From assembly GCF_009389715.1 (NCBI RefSeq), contig NC_052404.1, positions 4,728,913 through 4,792,912 of the forward strand: 64,000 nt of DNA, in the 5' to 3' direction. The DNA is from Phoenix dactylifera (Eukaryota; Streptophyta; Magnoliopsida; Arecales; Arecaceae). Under the pieces are notes generated by a model, which was not told the origin of the DNA, made no database searches, and worked only from the letters and a program-made list of their open reading frames with translations. Both the position numbers and the translations under genes were made by a program. Below are positions 1 through 11,271 of the stretch, one piece after another; within the stretch, counting starts at the first letter, position 1; each line of letters opens with the position of its first letter.

Positions 1-406
1 AACAAATGAGTAAATGAAATAGTTGATTCTTATTTTGTGAAAACAAATGGGATCCAATCAATGCCAGCTAAGCAAAGTGTAATGGAAAAAGAATTAAAAA
101 GTAAATGATAGAGTTTGAACTAAGGGACAAATTATCTTGCTTCTGTTGTACAAAAGAATGCAAAGAAATTCAAGAATGTCCAAAGTAACAAAACTTTAGA
201 CGTTTCTCTGCTTTCTTTTTATCCACTAACATATAGAGTTTCTTTTAGTGAAAGTACTGTTTAGCCTTGTGTTCGTGCAAATTGTCAGCTATAAGACCAA
301 CATTATATTGCATAACCATATGTTGCTTGGTTAGCAGGTCATATGTGAGAGATTAACCTAGTAGAGCTTAAGAAATTGATTTGGATGCATTTAAAACTTA
401 AGAGGA

Positions 407-420
407 GGGGGGGGGGGGGG
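407..420. repeat. Poly-G tract (14 G)
   Basis: An uninterrupted run of 14 G on the + strand, seen directly. It lies about 370 bases upstream of a longer C run on the same strand, so the two could pair as a hairpin stem in single-stranded form. Confidence 0.95.
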
Positions 421-791
421 AGAGTATGGTGTTGTATGGTTATTGAGATGCATGGTAATGACTTTTGATAATACCTAAATTTACATGGTTTAGTCATATT
501 TGATGCAATACCAGATCAGGTGTTTGGTAAGACAAGCATCTCATGAATTAAAAGTTGAAATACGTGTGATGCCGATGAATCCATTTTTTCTCACTATGGT
601 CTCAGATCATATCTTATTAATAACCATTTGTTTATCCTCCGATCATACATTCTCATCTCAAAAAATATCGCATCACACCTCACCTTCTCCATCCTTCCTT
701 TTCTTTTCCTTCTTTCATCCTTCCTCAGTTCCACCCCCTGTTCCTCTCCTCATCCTCCCTGCACTCCCTCTCCAACCTCCTCTAGACAGCC

Positions 792-792
<1 letters not shown>

Positions 793-826
<34 letters not shown>
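793..826. repeat. Poly-C tract (34 C)
   Basis: An uninterrupted run of 34 C on the + strand. Such long mononucleotide runs are length-unstable, and the exact count in an assembly is often wrong. The preceding 100 bases are pyrimidine-rich (CCT/TTC). Confidence 0.95.
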
Positions 827-829
<3 letters not shown>

Positions 830-1493
830 ATCTCCTAGCAAATAATAACATGAATTAAAATAAAAATAGTTAAAAACGTCCGTCATGGAAAAAAAAAATC
901 AGGATTAATGTAGATGGTTTTCACAATTTCAACAAACAAACAATGCCCTAGAGTATTAAAATTTGATCACCAAGGGCATAGACTAGAAATGATGCAAAGA
1001 AAAGGGGGTCTGATATTCAGGTTGGACTGTGAGACAAGAGGATTGTGTGAAGGGGTAATACTTTGGATGGATCCAACAGAATTAGTGGGAAGTGAAGATG
1101 CTTCCATTTGGGATGATTGGCCGTTGGCTTAGATGTTTAGCAATGGTCAAATAGGATATGTAAAGCTTACCCTACATAAATGAGTATTCTTCTCTATGAG
1201 CATACTCACATACATATGTATGTATGCACATCTTTGGTACATGATTTAATGATTTCAAAAAAATAATGGGTCATTCAAATTGAAGATTGAAACTATTGAT
1301 ATTGATGTAGAGCTCAAAGATATATGTAATTAAAAATTCACGACTTTTAGAGATATCTAACCTATGATCAAGCGGTGCAAAATTTGATGATATTTGTTGT
1401 ACTAGTGTTCCAAAATACATGATAGAGCATTTATTTTGAGAATCCACTTTGTGATTATGATCTTAGCATCATAAAACATGCAACTCAACTCAG

Positions 1494-1695
1494 CTAAGCC
1501 TTAATCCCAAATTGGTTGGAGTCAGATACGTGAATCCTTTTCCTCCATTCCACTCGATTTAGGGCCACACTTTCTGAAAGATGTCGAGATATCATATCCT
1601 TTCTTACTACTTTATCCCAATCACTCCGTCGTATTAGTGCATCTCTTGGCTTATGTTGTACATGTCCAAACCATCTAAGTTGTCCATGTTAAAAC
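1494..1695 (-). mobile_element. LINE reverse transcriptase C-terminus, remnant
   Basis: Read on the - strand this stretch is open for about 65 codons. It has the signature end of a plant non-LTR retrotransposon polyprotein: RWFGHVQ, then P-R-D-A-(L)-I-R-R-S-D, a lysine/arginine-rich stretch, EWRKRIHV, and a stop at 1494-1496. This RWFGH...RR block is known from the C-terminal end of RTE/L1-like plant LINE proteins. Nothing of the upstream polymerase domain follows at the - strand 5' side, so it is a short truncated remnant. It sits antisense inside the presumed KEG intron. Confidence 0.75.
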
Positions 1696-2139
1696 ATCCA
1701 TTGATTGAAAATCAATAGATTTCAATGCTTAGATTATAAGAATACATTGTCATTGTCAATGAAGCTATTCATTTTTTGCACCCACTTGATTCGTAGGTTC
1801 GAGGCCACTATAACATGTAACTTTTGGTTTCTAGACATTTTTCATATTGTATATCATGATTAATAGTATGAATCTCCAATTTGGAGGGTCTATAATTGAT
1901 TTTGAATCATTAAATATTTTATAAAAAAATAATGTTTATCTAATTCTCCCTATCTCTTGAAGATATACATGCATACATATGTATATACATAGATAACATA
2001 CATATCTGCAAATAAGAAGTTTGTTAAGCCATGTACTACATAAGTTAGCTTTAAATGCATTTTTTTTGTTATTTGGTTTGTGCCATTATTGTGTTGAAAG
2101 GTGTGGCAATCACTGTATGAGAAGTTGTGAGAATACAAA
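1696..2139. other. Intron sequence, nothing recognised
   Basis: AT-rich sequence between the LINE remnant and the microsatellite. I see no open frame, inverted repeat or RNA feature that I could support. Confidence 0.4.
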
Positions 2140-2556
2140 CATAATATGCATATATGTATGTGTAAATGTATGTACATATGTACATTAAATGTACATGTAT
2201 ATATTTATATGTTTGTGCATGTGCCTGCATGCTTGTGTGCATCTCTCATCTGTACATACATACAAATATGCATACATGCATACATATGTGCACACATTTA
2301 TACATGTTCGCACACACATACATACACACACACATACATACACACACATACATACGTACATACATACATTTGTGTGTGTGTATATATATATGTATATATA
2401 GATTTGTATATGTATATATATATATGTATATATAGATATGTATATGTATATGTATGTATATATATAGATATGTATATGTATATGTATGTATATATATAGA
2501 TATGTATATGTATATGTGTGTATATATGTATATATGTGTATACATATATATATATA
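2140..2556. repeat. Compound (TA/CA/CATA)n microsatellite, left part
   Basis: About 400 bases of alternating purine-pyrimidine repeats: TATG, CATA, ACAC and TATA blocks in changing phase. All six frames yield long but meaningless Tyr/Ile/His/Cys strings. The array is interrupted at 2557 by a small LTR element and resumes at 2954, so the element landed in an existing microsatellite. Confidence 0.9.
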
Positions 2557-2953
2557 TGTCATAAACCCACATTGACTAATAAAAGGGGTGCCACATGGTT
2601 TACTATCTTGGGCCAATCCTTCTCCGAATAGCTTAAGCTTTTGGGCTATGAGTCCATGACAAGTAGTATGAGAGCTAAGCCTATTGTGTGTCACTGCCTT
2701 TATTAGTCATGTGGGCCGCTTACTAAGGGATACCAGGGTCGAGGAGGCTTTGGTAGGGTCGAATAGGACCCAGGCTATGGGTGGGCTCCCTCTCTCTTGC
2801 GTAGGAGACAACTATGGTGAGGGCGTCACGAGATTAGGTGGAGAAGATTGTCACAGTCCCACATTGACTAATAAAAGGGCTGCCACATGGCTTTATTAAC
2901 TTGGGCCGGTGCTCCTCCCAATAGCTCAAGCTTTGGTTTGTGAGTCCGTGACC
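2557..2953 (+). mobile_element. TRIM (terminal-repeat retrotransposon in miniature)
   Basis: Two direct repeats of 105 bases each, 2557-2661 and 2849-2953, flank 187 bases of internal sequence. Both begin TGTCA and contain CCCACATTGACTAATAAAAG; the first ends TGACA, the second TGACC. Directly inside the left repeat, 2664-2675 reads TAGTATGAGAGC, two mismatches from the TGGTATCAGAGC primer-binding site that pairs with initiator Met-tRNA. A purine-rich stretch (GGTGGAGAAGA) precedes the right repeat, where a polypurine tract belongs. Flanking bases are atata and atatg, a near-match for a 5-bp target duplication. There is no coding capacity, as expected for a TRIM. The two LTRs differ at many positions, so the insertion is not recent. 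Confidence 0.8.
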
Positions 2954-3165
2954 ATATGTATGCATATGCGTGTATATTTATATATATGTGTACATATATA
3001 TTTTATGTATGTACACGTGTGTGTGTGTACGTATATATATATGTATGCATGTTGTAATACAGATGAGAAACGCGCACAAGCATGCAGGCACATGCACACT
3101 GCACATACATATACATATAATGTACATATGTACATATATATTTATGCACTTTGTTTATCTGTAAG
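2954..3165. repeat. TA/CA microsatellite, right part
   Basis: Continuation of the alternating purine-pyrimidine array (TATGCA, GTGTGT, ACATAT blocks) after the TRIM insertion. No gene. Confidence 0.85.
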
Positions 3166-3357
3166 TATAGATGTGATCCTGTAATTTTCATCAAAGGGCA
3201 TCTAAACATTTTCCAATATGCTATGTCTAACTATTGATACACAGAGGTGACTGGAATTGCTTTAAAGATTATACTTCACTATGATTTTCTCAATGATGGT
3301 TTTCTCTTTCAAGTTTGCATTCCCAAATGAAAGTAATGCTTATTATTCTTTTATCAG

Positions 3358-5772
3358 GTTTGGATGGCGTGGACCATCACGAGATAGCATAGGAACGGTT
3401 CTCTGTGTTGATGATGATGGGATACTAAGGGTTGGCTTTCCTGGAGCATCTAGAGGATGGAGAGCTGATCCTGCTGAGATTGAAAGAGTTGAAGAATTCA
3501 TGGTTGGTGACTGGGTCCGCATTCGCCCTGCACTGACAGCTGCTATACATGGTATGGAAGCTGTAACTCCTGGAAGCATTGGGATAGTATATTCTATCAG
3601 ACCAGATAGCAGCCTTCTGCTGGGTCTTTGCTATTTGCCTAATCCATGGCATTGTGAACCTGAAGAAGTTGAACCTGTTGAACCATTCAGGGTAATGAGA
3701 TGTATAATGTATAATTTGCTTTCTTTTTTTATTTTCGTTTTCTTTTTTTCCCCTTTCAGTACATTCTGCTATTCGTCTGTCGATTTTGTTTCTATTTCTG
3801 ATTATATCCTCGGTCCTTCCAGATTGGTGATCAAGTATGTGTAAAAAGATCTGTTGCAGAGCCTAGATATGCTTGGGGTGGTGAGACACATCACAGTGTG
3901 GGAAAAATTATAGACATAGAGAATGATGGTCTACTCATAGTTGACATTCCAAATCGATCATCTACATGGCAAGCTGATCCTTCTGATATGGAAAAAGTTG
4001 AGAATTTTAAGGTATGGTCCCATTATCATTTATTACTGCCACTGTTATTGTCTTACGTCAGATCTGCATTTCTAAGTCTTTTTCTTCCCCAATAATGCTG
4101 GTGTGTAGGTGGGTGACTGGGTTAGAGTTAAAGCTTCGGTACCATCTCCAAAATATGGATGGGAAGATGTCACACGAAATAGTATTGGAATAATCCATAG
4201 TCTAGAAGATGGCGGTGATATGGGTGTTGCTTTCTGCTTTAGGAGCAAGCCTTTCTGTTGCTCGGTGGCGGACATGGAGAAGGTGCAGCCATTTGAAGCA
4301 GGCCAAAGAATTCATGTGATGCCATCTATATCTCAGCCACGACTTGGATGGTCGAATGAAACTGCTGCAACTATTGGGACGATATCAAGAATAGACATGG
4401 ATGGAACTTTGAATGTTAGTTACATGTATTATTGCTATTTTGCTATATTATTAATGTTTGGTTTTTGTGGCATGTTTATTTGACTTTGCTTATGAAATTT
4501 TAACTGATGTTCCATGTGCAGGTTAGGGTGGCTGGCAGAAGTAGCTTGTGGAAAGTTGCTCCAGGTGATGCTGAGAGACTTTCAGGCTTTGAGGTTGGAG
4601 ACTGGGTGCGTCTGAAGCCAAGCCTCGGGGCTAGACCCACTTATGACTGGAACAACATTGGGAAGGAAAGTATAGCTGTGGTGCATAGTATACAAGACTC
4701 TGGTTACTTGGAATTGGCTGGCTGTTTTAGGAAAGGAAAATGGACAACTCATTATATGGATGTTGAGAAGGTCCCATGTTTGAAAGTTGGTCAGCATGTT
4801 CGGTTTCGCACTGGTCTAGTTGAGCCCAGATGGGGCTGGAGAGATGCTCGGCCTGATTCTAGAGGTATCATAACTGGTGTGCATGCAGATGGAGAAGTGA
4901 GAGTGGCCTTTTTTGGTTTTCCAGGGTTTTGGAGAGGAGACCCTGCAGACCTTGAGAAGGAGGAAATGTTTGAGGTCGGGGAATGGGTGAGGCTCAGAGA
5001 TGATGCAGGCAGCTGGAAGTCCTTGAAACCTGGAAGCACCGGTATTGTTCATGGAATAGGGTACGAAGGCGACTTGTGGGATGGAACTGTGCATGTTGCG
5101 TTTTGTGGTCAGCAGGAAAGGTGGGTGGGACCGACCAACCAGCTCGAAAGAGTAGATAGGCTTGTTGCAGGACAACGGGTTAGGATAAAGAAATGTGTGA
5201 AGCAGCCCAGATTTGGATGGTCTAAGAGTCATGCAAGCATAGGAACAATATCATCCATAGATGCAGATGGAAAGCTAAGAATATACACACCAGCAGGATT
5301 CAAGGCATGGATGATAGACCCAGCAGAGGTGGACAGAGTCGAGGAAGAAGAGGAAGTGCGTGTTGGAGACTGGGTAAAGGTGAGAGAAACTGTTACGACG
5401 CCAACATACCAGTGGGGCGATGTAAGCCATGCCAGCATGGGGGTAGTGCACAGAGCAGAGGATGGGGAACTCTGGGTTGCATTCTGTTTCAGTGAAAGGC
5501 TATGGGTATGCAAAGAGTGGGAGGTGGGAAAGGTTCGACCATTCAAGGTGGGAGACAAGGTAAGGATAAGACCAGGTCTAACAGTGCCTAGGTGGGGATG
5601 GGGCATGGAGACATTTGCGAGCAAGGGTGAGGTGATGGGAGTGGATGCTAATGGGAAGCTACGGATCAAGTTTAAGTGGAGGGATGGAAGGTTGTGGATA
5701 GGGGATCCTGCGGATATTGTTCTTGATGAAAGTTCAGACGCAACCAGCAACACCGATGACTGCCATTCCTAG
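3358..5772 (+). CDS. KEG: KEG-type RING E3 ubiquitin ligase, C-terminal HERC2-like repeat region (partial)
   Basis: Four exons read in phase: 3358-3691, 3823-4011, 4109-4414, 4522-5772, ending in TAG. All introns start GT and end AG. They give about 692 residues, the C-terminal part of a protein that is about 1,600 aa in Arabidopsis KEG. The visible part is eleven copies (the first partial) of a 60-75 residue repeat with a GDWVR or GQRVR start, a PxxGW turn, SIGTI/SIGIV and a closing W-x-DPA-D/E-E/M-E-K-V block. KEG joins RING, kinase and ankyrin domains to such HERC2-like repeats; the first three must lie upstream of the window. The family ubiquitinates ABI5 and related ABA regulators and acts in trans-Golgi/endosomal traffic; that role is family knowledge. 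No frameshift or stop is visible. The last exon is long (1,251 bases). Confidence 0.92.
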
Positions 5773-6533
5773 GGAATTCAGTAGTTCTTTTACTCTTTTA
5801 TTTGTTCCTTGTTTAATTGTCAAAATTAAATGTCTCGACCTTGAGCTGGTTTAGAAGGTTCCTGGCACATCTATCAGATCGTGGCCGCAGAGACATCGTT
5901 TTGGCAATAAGAAGGCCGGTTTTTCTTCATGAAGGTTTAGAGGTCAAGTTTGTCCGGCTGGTCTGTACTCGTAAATTTATCTATGAGCTTTTATTACCAT
6001 CTGTCTAGATCATACTAATGTACAGGTTGTTAGACCTGAACGTTAAATTGAAATGGTCCCGTGTATTTTATGCGTGGTGCTATATTAATTTTCTTTAGAT
6101 GCCAAAGTTTTCCATTCATTACTCGTAAAACATGATGTATATGGTAAGCTTTATATTGAAGTCTTGTTATATATGTATTTTTATTATATTGGGTGACTTG
6201 CGAGTTAGGAATTGGATGACTTTGATGTGCGGACCAATGCAATAAAAGGTGATGGTAGGGTCGTTTACCAACAAATGTGTAATAAATGTTTGGTGTTTTG
6301 TCCTCTTCTAACATAACCTTTTTTTTTTTTTTTTTCCCTTCTTTTGTTGTTGTTGTTTATATTCTAATGTGCCCCTTGCTCGCACCCGTGGAACCATGGT
6401 TCTTCGTAGTCGCTAGGGGCGGGCGCTAGAGGCACTGGAGAAAAAAAATGTGGGATGGTAGTTTTCTATTTTGTCATATCTTCTAGCGTTCATCTTTGTA
6501 AAAAAAAAAAAAAAAAATTATGTACTTTTTTGC
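5773..6533 (+). other. KEG 3' UTR and spacer to the MULE
   Basis: Downstream of the KEG stop the sequence stays non-repetitive to about 6300. AATAAA hexamers at about 6239 and 6280 are plausible poly(A) signals. A T run (6320-6336) and an A run (6500-6517) follow. No further gene. The MULE boundary begins within about 250 bases of the probable KEG transcript end. Confidence 0.5.
6523..6533. repeat. Left target-site duplication candidate of the MULE
   Basis: The 11 bases TACTTTTTTGC here recur as the 12 bases TACTTTTTTTGC at 18258-18269 (one extra T). They bracket a unit with matching inverted ends. MULEs typically duplicate 8-11 bp. A T-run length change in one copy would explain the one-base difference. 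Confidence 0.6.
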
Positions 6534-6612
6534 GTAAATTAATTCCCGACCCTCCCCTTGACTGCTGTGTAATGCTAAGTCCCTGTTGACCCAAACCATG
6601 TTTACCGGTCCA
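6534..6612 (+). repeat. Left terminal inverted repeat of the MULE (imperfect, about 80 bp)
   Basis: Matches, in inverted sense, the 80 bases ending at 18257: AATTAAT near the tip, AGTCCCTGTT at 6578-6587, CCGGTCC at 6605-6611. Between these anchors the two ends have diverged. Confidence 0.6.
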
Positions 6613-6810
6613 CGATTAGGGATAATCTTAATTACCGGTCCATAACAGAGGTTTGTTTTTTTCTTTTTTCCCGAAGCTGCCCTTTCGTTGCCGTTAAGGT
6701 TGAAAATGTGGAATCAGTTGGGAAATGGACCGCAAAGAGGGGAATATGGCTCGGATTCTCCATTGGAATCGTGGAGAAACTGGATTTCTCCATTGTCAGC
6801 GATTCGCGGA

Positions 6811-7212
6811 GATCATTCGCATGGGATGGACCGGCTTCTTCGATTTTGCTTCTTGGATCCGGAAGAATGAAGCGGAAAGGGGAGACTTTGAAGCGGAAGA
6901 AACTACAGTTCAGATTGTTGATGGATATTGTGAGTTCCATTGCTGATCATTCGCATGGGATGGACCGGCTTCTTCGATTTTGCTTCTTGGATCCGGAAGA
7001 ATGAAGCGGAAAGGGGAGACTTTGAAGCGGAAGAAACTACAGTTCAGATTGTTCATGGATATTGTGACTTCCATTGCTGATCATTCGCATGGGATGGACC
7101 GGCTTCTTCGATTTTGCTTCTTGGATCCGGAAGAATGAAGCGGAAAGGGGAGACTTTGAAGCGGAAGAAACTACAGTTCAGATTGTTCATGGATATTGTG
7201 ACTTCCATTGCT
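6811..7212 (+). repeat. 134-bp subterminal tandem repeat, three copies
   Basis: Copies at 6811-6944, 6945-7078 and 7079-7212. Copies 2 and 3 look identical; copy 1 differs at two bases near its end (GTTGATGG against GTTCATGG, GTGAGTT against GTGACTT). Each copy contains GGGATGGACCGGCTTC, and a close relative of it also occurs twice near the right end of the element. The array lies in the probable leader of the transposase gene. The unit length is not a multiple of three, and the open frames across it are not credible proteins. Confidence 0.95.
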
Positions 7213-7476
7213 GATTTCATATTCGAAATAAAGTTGCTATCCCTCTTTTCTCCTCTGTTTCCCAGCTTTGATCAAATGAAAACCCTGTTTTAGCTGCTGG
7301 ATTATCTTGATGTTTTTCTGCCATTGCTCATATACTGTTTGGAGACCTAAACGTGTGACTCTCATTGATGATATCATATTCGAGAAATAGTTGCTGTGTC
7401 AGCATTCCCTTCGCTTCATCGTTGTAATAGCATTCGGAACTTCAATCATTTCCCCTTTTTTCATTTTTCTATTGTC

Positions 7477-9920
7477 ATGGATTCCAAAAAAACAAATAGC
7501 CCTGTTTTCATGGCTATTTGTTCTTATGGTGGCGAAGCTATTATTATTTCCATCTCCGAAGACACAAATCTCGATCAAATTTACAAAGAAATAGTGGATA
7601 GGTGGAGACATCTGTCTGATACAATGGTAGAAGTTAAATATTTTATTCCAAACAAGTCTAGAATGGTTGTTTCGCTCCTGGGGGATAATGATGTTCGGAA
7701 AATGCATCAAATACACGTCAACTTAAATGCGCCGGTGATCGAGTTGGTTGTTAGTCATATTCCATGCTTGATCGAAGCAGCCGATGTCGTAATTGATATG
7801 AGGTAATGCAGTAGTTAATTGCATCTTTTTCTATTTTGGTAATCTTAGTTTAACTCTTTGTTGTATTGCATATTTCACATATTAGTTTTTTCATGTTAAT
7901 CACTAATTTAATAGTTAGTATGCTGAATTTTTGTTAAACTAATTGTAGGGATAGTGGCCCAGCCCAAAATGTTGAGTGCAGTTGCCGATCAAAAATTTTT
8001 TCAAAAGGTAGCTCAAGTAATTTCGGTCGAGTTGTTGAAGAAACAAGAGCGGCAATCGAAGAGCAACCTAGTCAAAGAAATTCTTTGGATGCTTGGAAAA
8101 CTTCTATTGAGGGTGTTGGTCAGGAGTTCAATGATGTGGAAACTCTTCGCGACACGATTCGCAACTTTTGCATTGCAAATTGTAGAGATTTTGTATTTGT
8201 GAAGAACGATCGCCTGCGAGTGACCGTGGAATGTGCATACGAAGGATGTGAATGGCGTATCCATGCTTCCCGACTTGGAAATCAAGAAAGCTTTGCAATT
8301 AAAAAAATGAATAGTCAGCATACATGTGGCGGAGGGTTGCAAGTCCGGTCGCATCCTAAGGCTTCGAAACGTTGGGTTTCAAACATAGTTAAAGAAAAAC
8401 TTCAAGATATGCCGTTATATAGGCCTACTGATATCGTAAAGGATATTCGTCGAGAATATGGTGTTGAATTGCCGTATCATCAAGCTTGGCATGGCAAGGA
8501 GGTGGCTATGAAGGACCTTTATGGTCACAGATCAAAATCTTATGACCGGATACGCTGGTATTGCGATGCCATTCTTGAGACCAACCCTGGCAGCATAGCG
8601 AAGTATGAAACTATTGAAGGTCGATTCAGACGCCTATTTATTTCATTTCATGCTTCAGTAGTGGGTTTCATAAGAGGTTGTAGACCTTTGATTTTTATGG
8701 ATGGAACATTTATAAAGCATAAGGATGGAGGAGTAGTTCTTGGTGCGACTTCCAAAGATGCGAACGACGATATGTTTCCTATTGCTTACGGTGTGGTCGA
8801 TACGGAGACGGATGACAATTGGGACTGGTTTTGTCGGAATTTGAAAGAAGCAATTTATAGTTGCATTGAGTGGCGAAGTGAGCAGATCACATTTATGACG
8901 GATAGACATCAAGGAATTATTAAATCAGTGCCGAAGTACTTTCCTGGTAGTTACCACTCATATTGTTTCCGTCATGTGAAAGACAACTTCAAGAATCAGG
9001 TATGTATAGTCATATTTTTAATTTTCAGCATAGAATATATCTAACTAATTTAGGATGTTGATGATCTCATCCTTTTATTATTGTTAATGCAGGTGCTTGT
9101 CCATTATTGTGCAAGTGAGAGAAAAAGGCTGCTCGATTTACTAAATGCTGCTGCTTATACTCCAAGGCTGAATGTTTTCCACAAAATAATTAGCAAGCTT
9201 ACATTAGATGCTCCAGGGAGTAGAACTTTTCTCCTTAATGCAAATCCGAAGCATTGGGCAAATGCAGTATTTCCAGGTCCACGATGGGGTATTATGACAT
9301 CTAACGTGGCAGAGTGTTTCAATAGTTGGATCTTGGAGGCTCGCCATCTTCCCGTGCCTCAGTTGGTTGACCATATTAGGATTCAAATAATGACATTGAT
9401 GCATGAACGGCGTAATCGAGGTTACAATATTCAAACAAATCTATGCCCAGATGCAGAGAAAGTATTGCATAGAAATGCAGAAGACGGTCGGAGATTATCC
9501 GTATTTACGTCAAACATAATGATATATGACGTAAAGGATACAAACTACTCTTGCGAAGTTGACCTCCAGAATAACAAATGCTCTTGTGGCGAGTGGCACA
9601 TATTCCGCATGCCATGTAAGCATGCATGTGCATGCATTGAGAAGGCTGGTAGATCACTGTACCACTTCACTGATAATTGTTTCAAAACTGAAATGTACAG
9701 AGCAACATATGCCGAAGCTATTAGTCCAATTCCTGATATCGAGGAGCCCTATAGTGCCTCAGATGAGATTCATATTTTACCCCCAATCAGAAAGACTCGA
9801 CCAGGTAGGCCAAAAAAAAAGAGAAGACCTTCGCAAGGGGAGTTAGTACGTCATATAAAATGTGGACGCTGCGGAAAGCTTGGGCACAACAGAAGAACTT
9901 GTAATGTGGCCATCGACTAA
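7477..9920 (+). CDS. mudrA: MURA-type transposase of the MULE
   Basis: Exons 7477-7802, 7949-8999 and 9093-9920 join in phase to 734 residues with no stop. Order: N-terminal PB1-like domain (about 1-105), MuDR N-terminal DNA-binding region with a C/H pattern (about 170-235, ending SQHTCGGG), then the MULE transposase core. Candidate catalytic residues are D360 in FMDGTF, D427 in MTDRHQG and E533 in SNVAECFNSW, with the CFRHVKDNF block between. A SWIM zinc finger follows (CSCG at about 622, CKHAC at about 634), an AT-hook-like RPGRPKKKRR patch, and a CCHC knuckle (CGRCGKLGHNRRTC, about 716-729). The start ATG 7477 is chosen because the PB1 domain begins there; an in-frame region upstream is only UTR. 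All three acidic residues are intact, so the protein may be active. Confidence 0.93.
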
Positions 9921-10097
9921 ATATTTTGGAGATTAGGTGTAATGTATGGAGATCTGAATTTTTTATTTTTGTCGTAGTCATTTGCTTCTTATTTTGTTGT
10001 GGTAGAATTTTGCAGAAACAATTGATGTCAATGAAATGAATTGCATTGTTCTCTGGTTCCCCCGGCACACTCTTACTGGCACACCATGGCACACTCT

Positions 10098-10676
10098 CTT
10101 GGCACACCATGGCACACCTCTGGTTGTGCAACATGTCAGTCATATGTACTATGCAGCATACAGTAATCCGAAGCACACCGTTTATTAGTACTGGAACACT
10201 GTATTTATAGCAAATAAAAGGAGTTAACATAATATGGTACACCAAGGCACACTGTTAAACTTCACTGAAAGTTCCTGTCACCATGTTAAGTGAACTTCGA
10301 ACACAATATGTGAATCCTGGCACACATTCCATACTGGTGCACACTTCATTGGATTGCAATGGAACGCATTTAAGTATGATTGGAATCCACTTCTAGAAGC
10401 CTGGCACATAAATGTTCATTCTACGCAAACAGTAAACTATGCTTGGAACACATTTCAGTATGTGGTGTGCAGACTTATAAAAGCCTGGCACTCATTTTTT
10501 TTAGGTTTGCACCCAACAAAAATTGCTTGGAACACACTTGTTTTAGACAATGTCAGATATTTGAGTTGCTTTGAAACAATTTCAGATACTTTAGTGTGCC
10601 ATTTGCCCCGGCACACTCTTACTGTTGATGATATTGGACAAATATAAGACAGAAGCTTCTTGAAATTCAGATGATT
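10098..10676 (+). repeat. Large tandem duplication, copy 1 (about 580 bp)
   Basis: Matches 10711-11271 with offset about 613 at its start and about 595 at its end, because of small deletions in copy 2. Most bases agree, for example GGTTGTGCAACATGTCA and GACAGAAGCTTCTTGAAATT in both. The open frames in both copies are unlike any protein I know and are not annotated. Confidence 0.93.
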
Positions 10677-10710
10677 GTGTGTCTCTATACCAATTTCTTA
10701 GTAAGCAACC

Positions 10711-11271
10711 CTTGGCACACCATGGCACACCTCTGGTTGTGCAACATGTCAATCATATGTACTACGCAGCATACAGTAATCCGAAGCACACCGTTTATTA
10801 GTACTGGAACACTGTATTTATAGCAAATAAAAGGAGTTAACATAATATGGTACACCAAGGCACACTGTTAAAATTCACTGAAAGTTCCTGTCACCATGTT
10901 AAGTGAACTTCGAACACAATCTGTGAATCCTGGCACACATTCCATACTGGTGCACACTTCATTGGATTGCAATGGAACGCATTTAAGTATGATTGGAATC
11001 CACTTGTAGAAGCCTGGCACATAAATGTTCATTCTACAGAAACAGTAAGCTACGCTTGGAACACATTTCAGTATGTGGTGTGCTCACTTATAAAAGCCTG
11101 GCACTCATTTTTTTAAGGTTTGCACCCAATAAAAATTGCTTGGAACACACTTGTTTTAGACAATGTCAGATTTTTGAGTTGCTCTTTAGTGTGCCATTTG
11201 CCCCGGCACACTCTTACTGTTGATGATATTGGACAAATATAAGACAGAAGCTTCTTGAAATTCAGATGATT
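10711..11271 (+). repeat. Large tandem duplication, copy 2 (about 560 bp)
   Basis: Second copy of the block at 10098-10676, with an internal deletion near 11180. It is followed directly by a fragment (11272-11320) resembling 10421-10460, so a third, truncated copy was probably present. Confidence 0.93.

Larger units (their letters stand above)
1..1493. other. Upstream intron of the KEG gene, low-information sequence
   Basis: No coding region could be supported here. Because the first visible KEG exon starts in the middle of the protein, everything from the window edge to 3357 is probably one intron, or part of one, of that gene. The stretch is AT-rich with a run of 14 G at 407-420 and a run of 34 C at 793-826. 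Short open frames around these runs are low-complexity proline or serine strings and are not genes. Confidence 0.5.

Noticed and set aside
500-858. Open frames ending in poly-proline
   Set aside because: They are translations of a pyrimidine stretch and the 34-C run; no splice signals, no homology.
1950-3209. Many overlapping open frames rich in Tyr, Ile, His and Cys on both strands
   Set aside because: All are products of the TA/CA microsatellite and have no protein-like composition.
6688-7004. Open frames over the 134-bp repeats
   Set aside because: The period is not a multiple of three and the copies are read in different frames, so no repeated peptide is selected.
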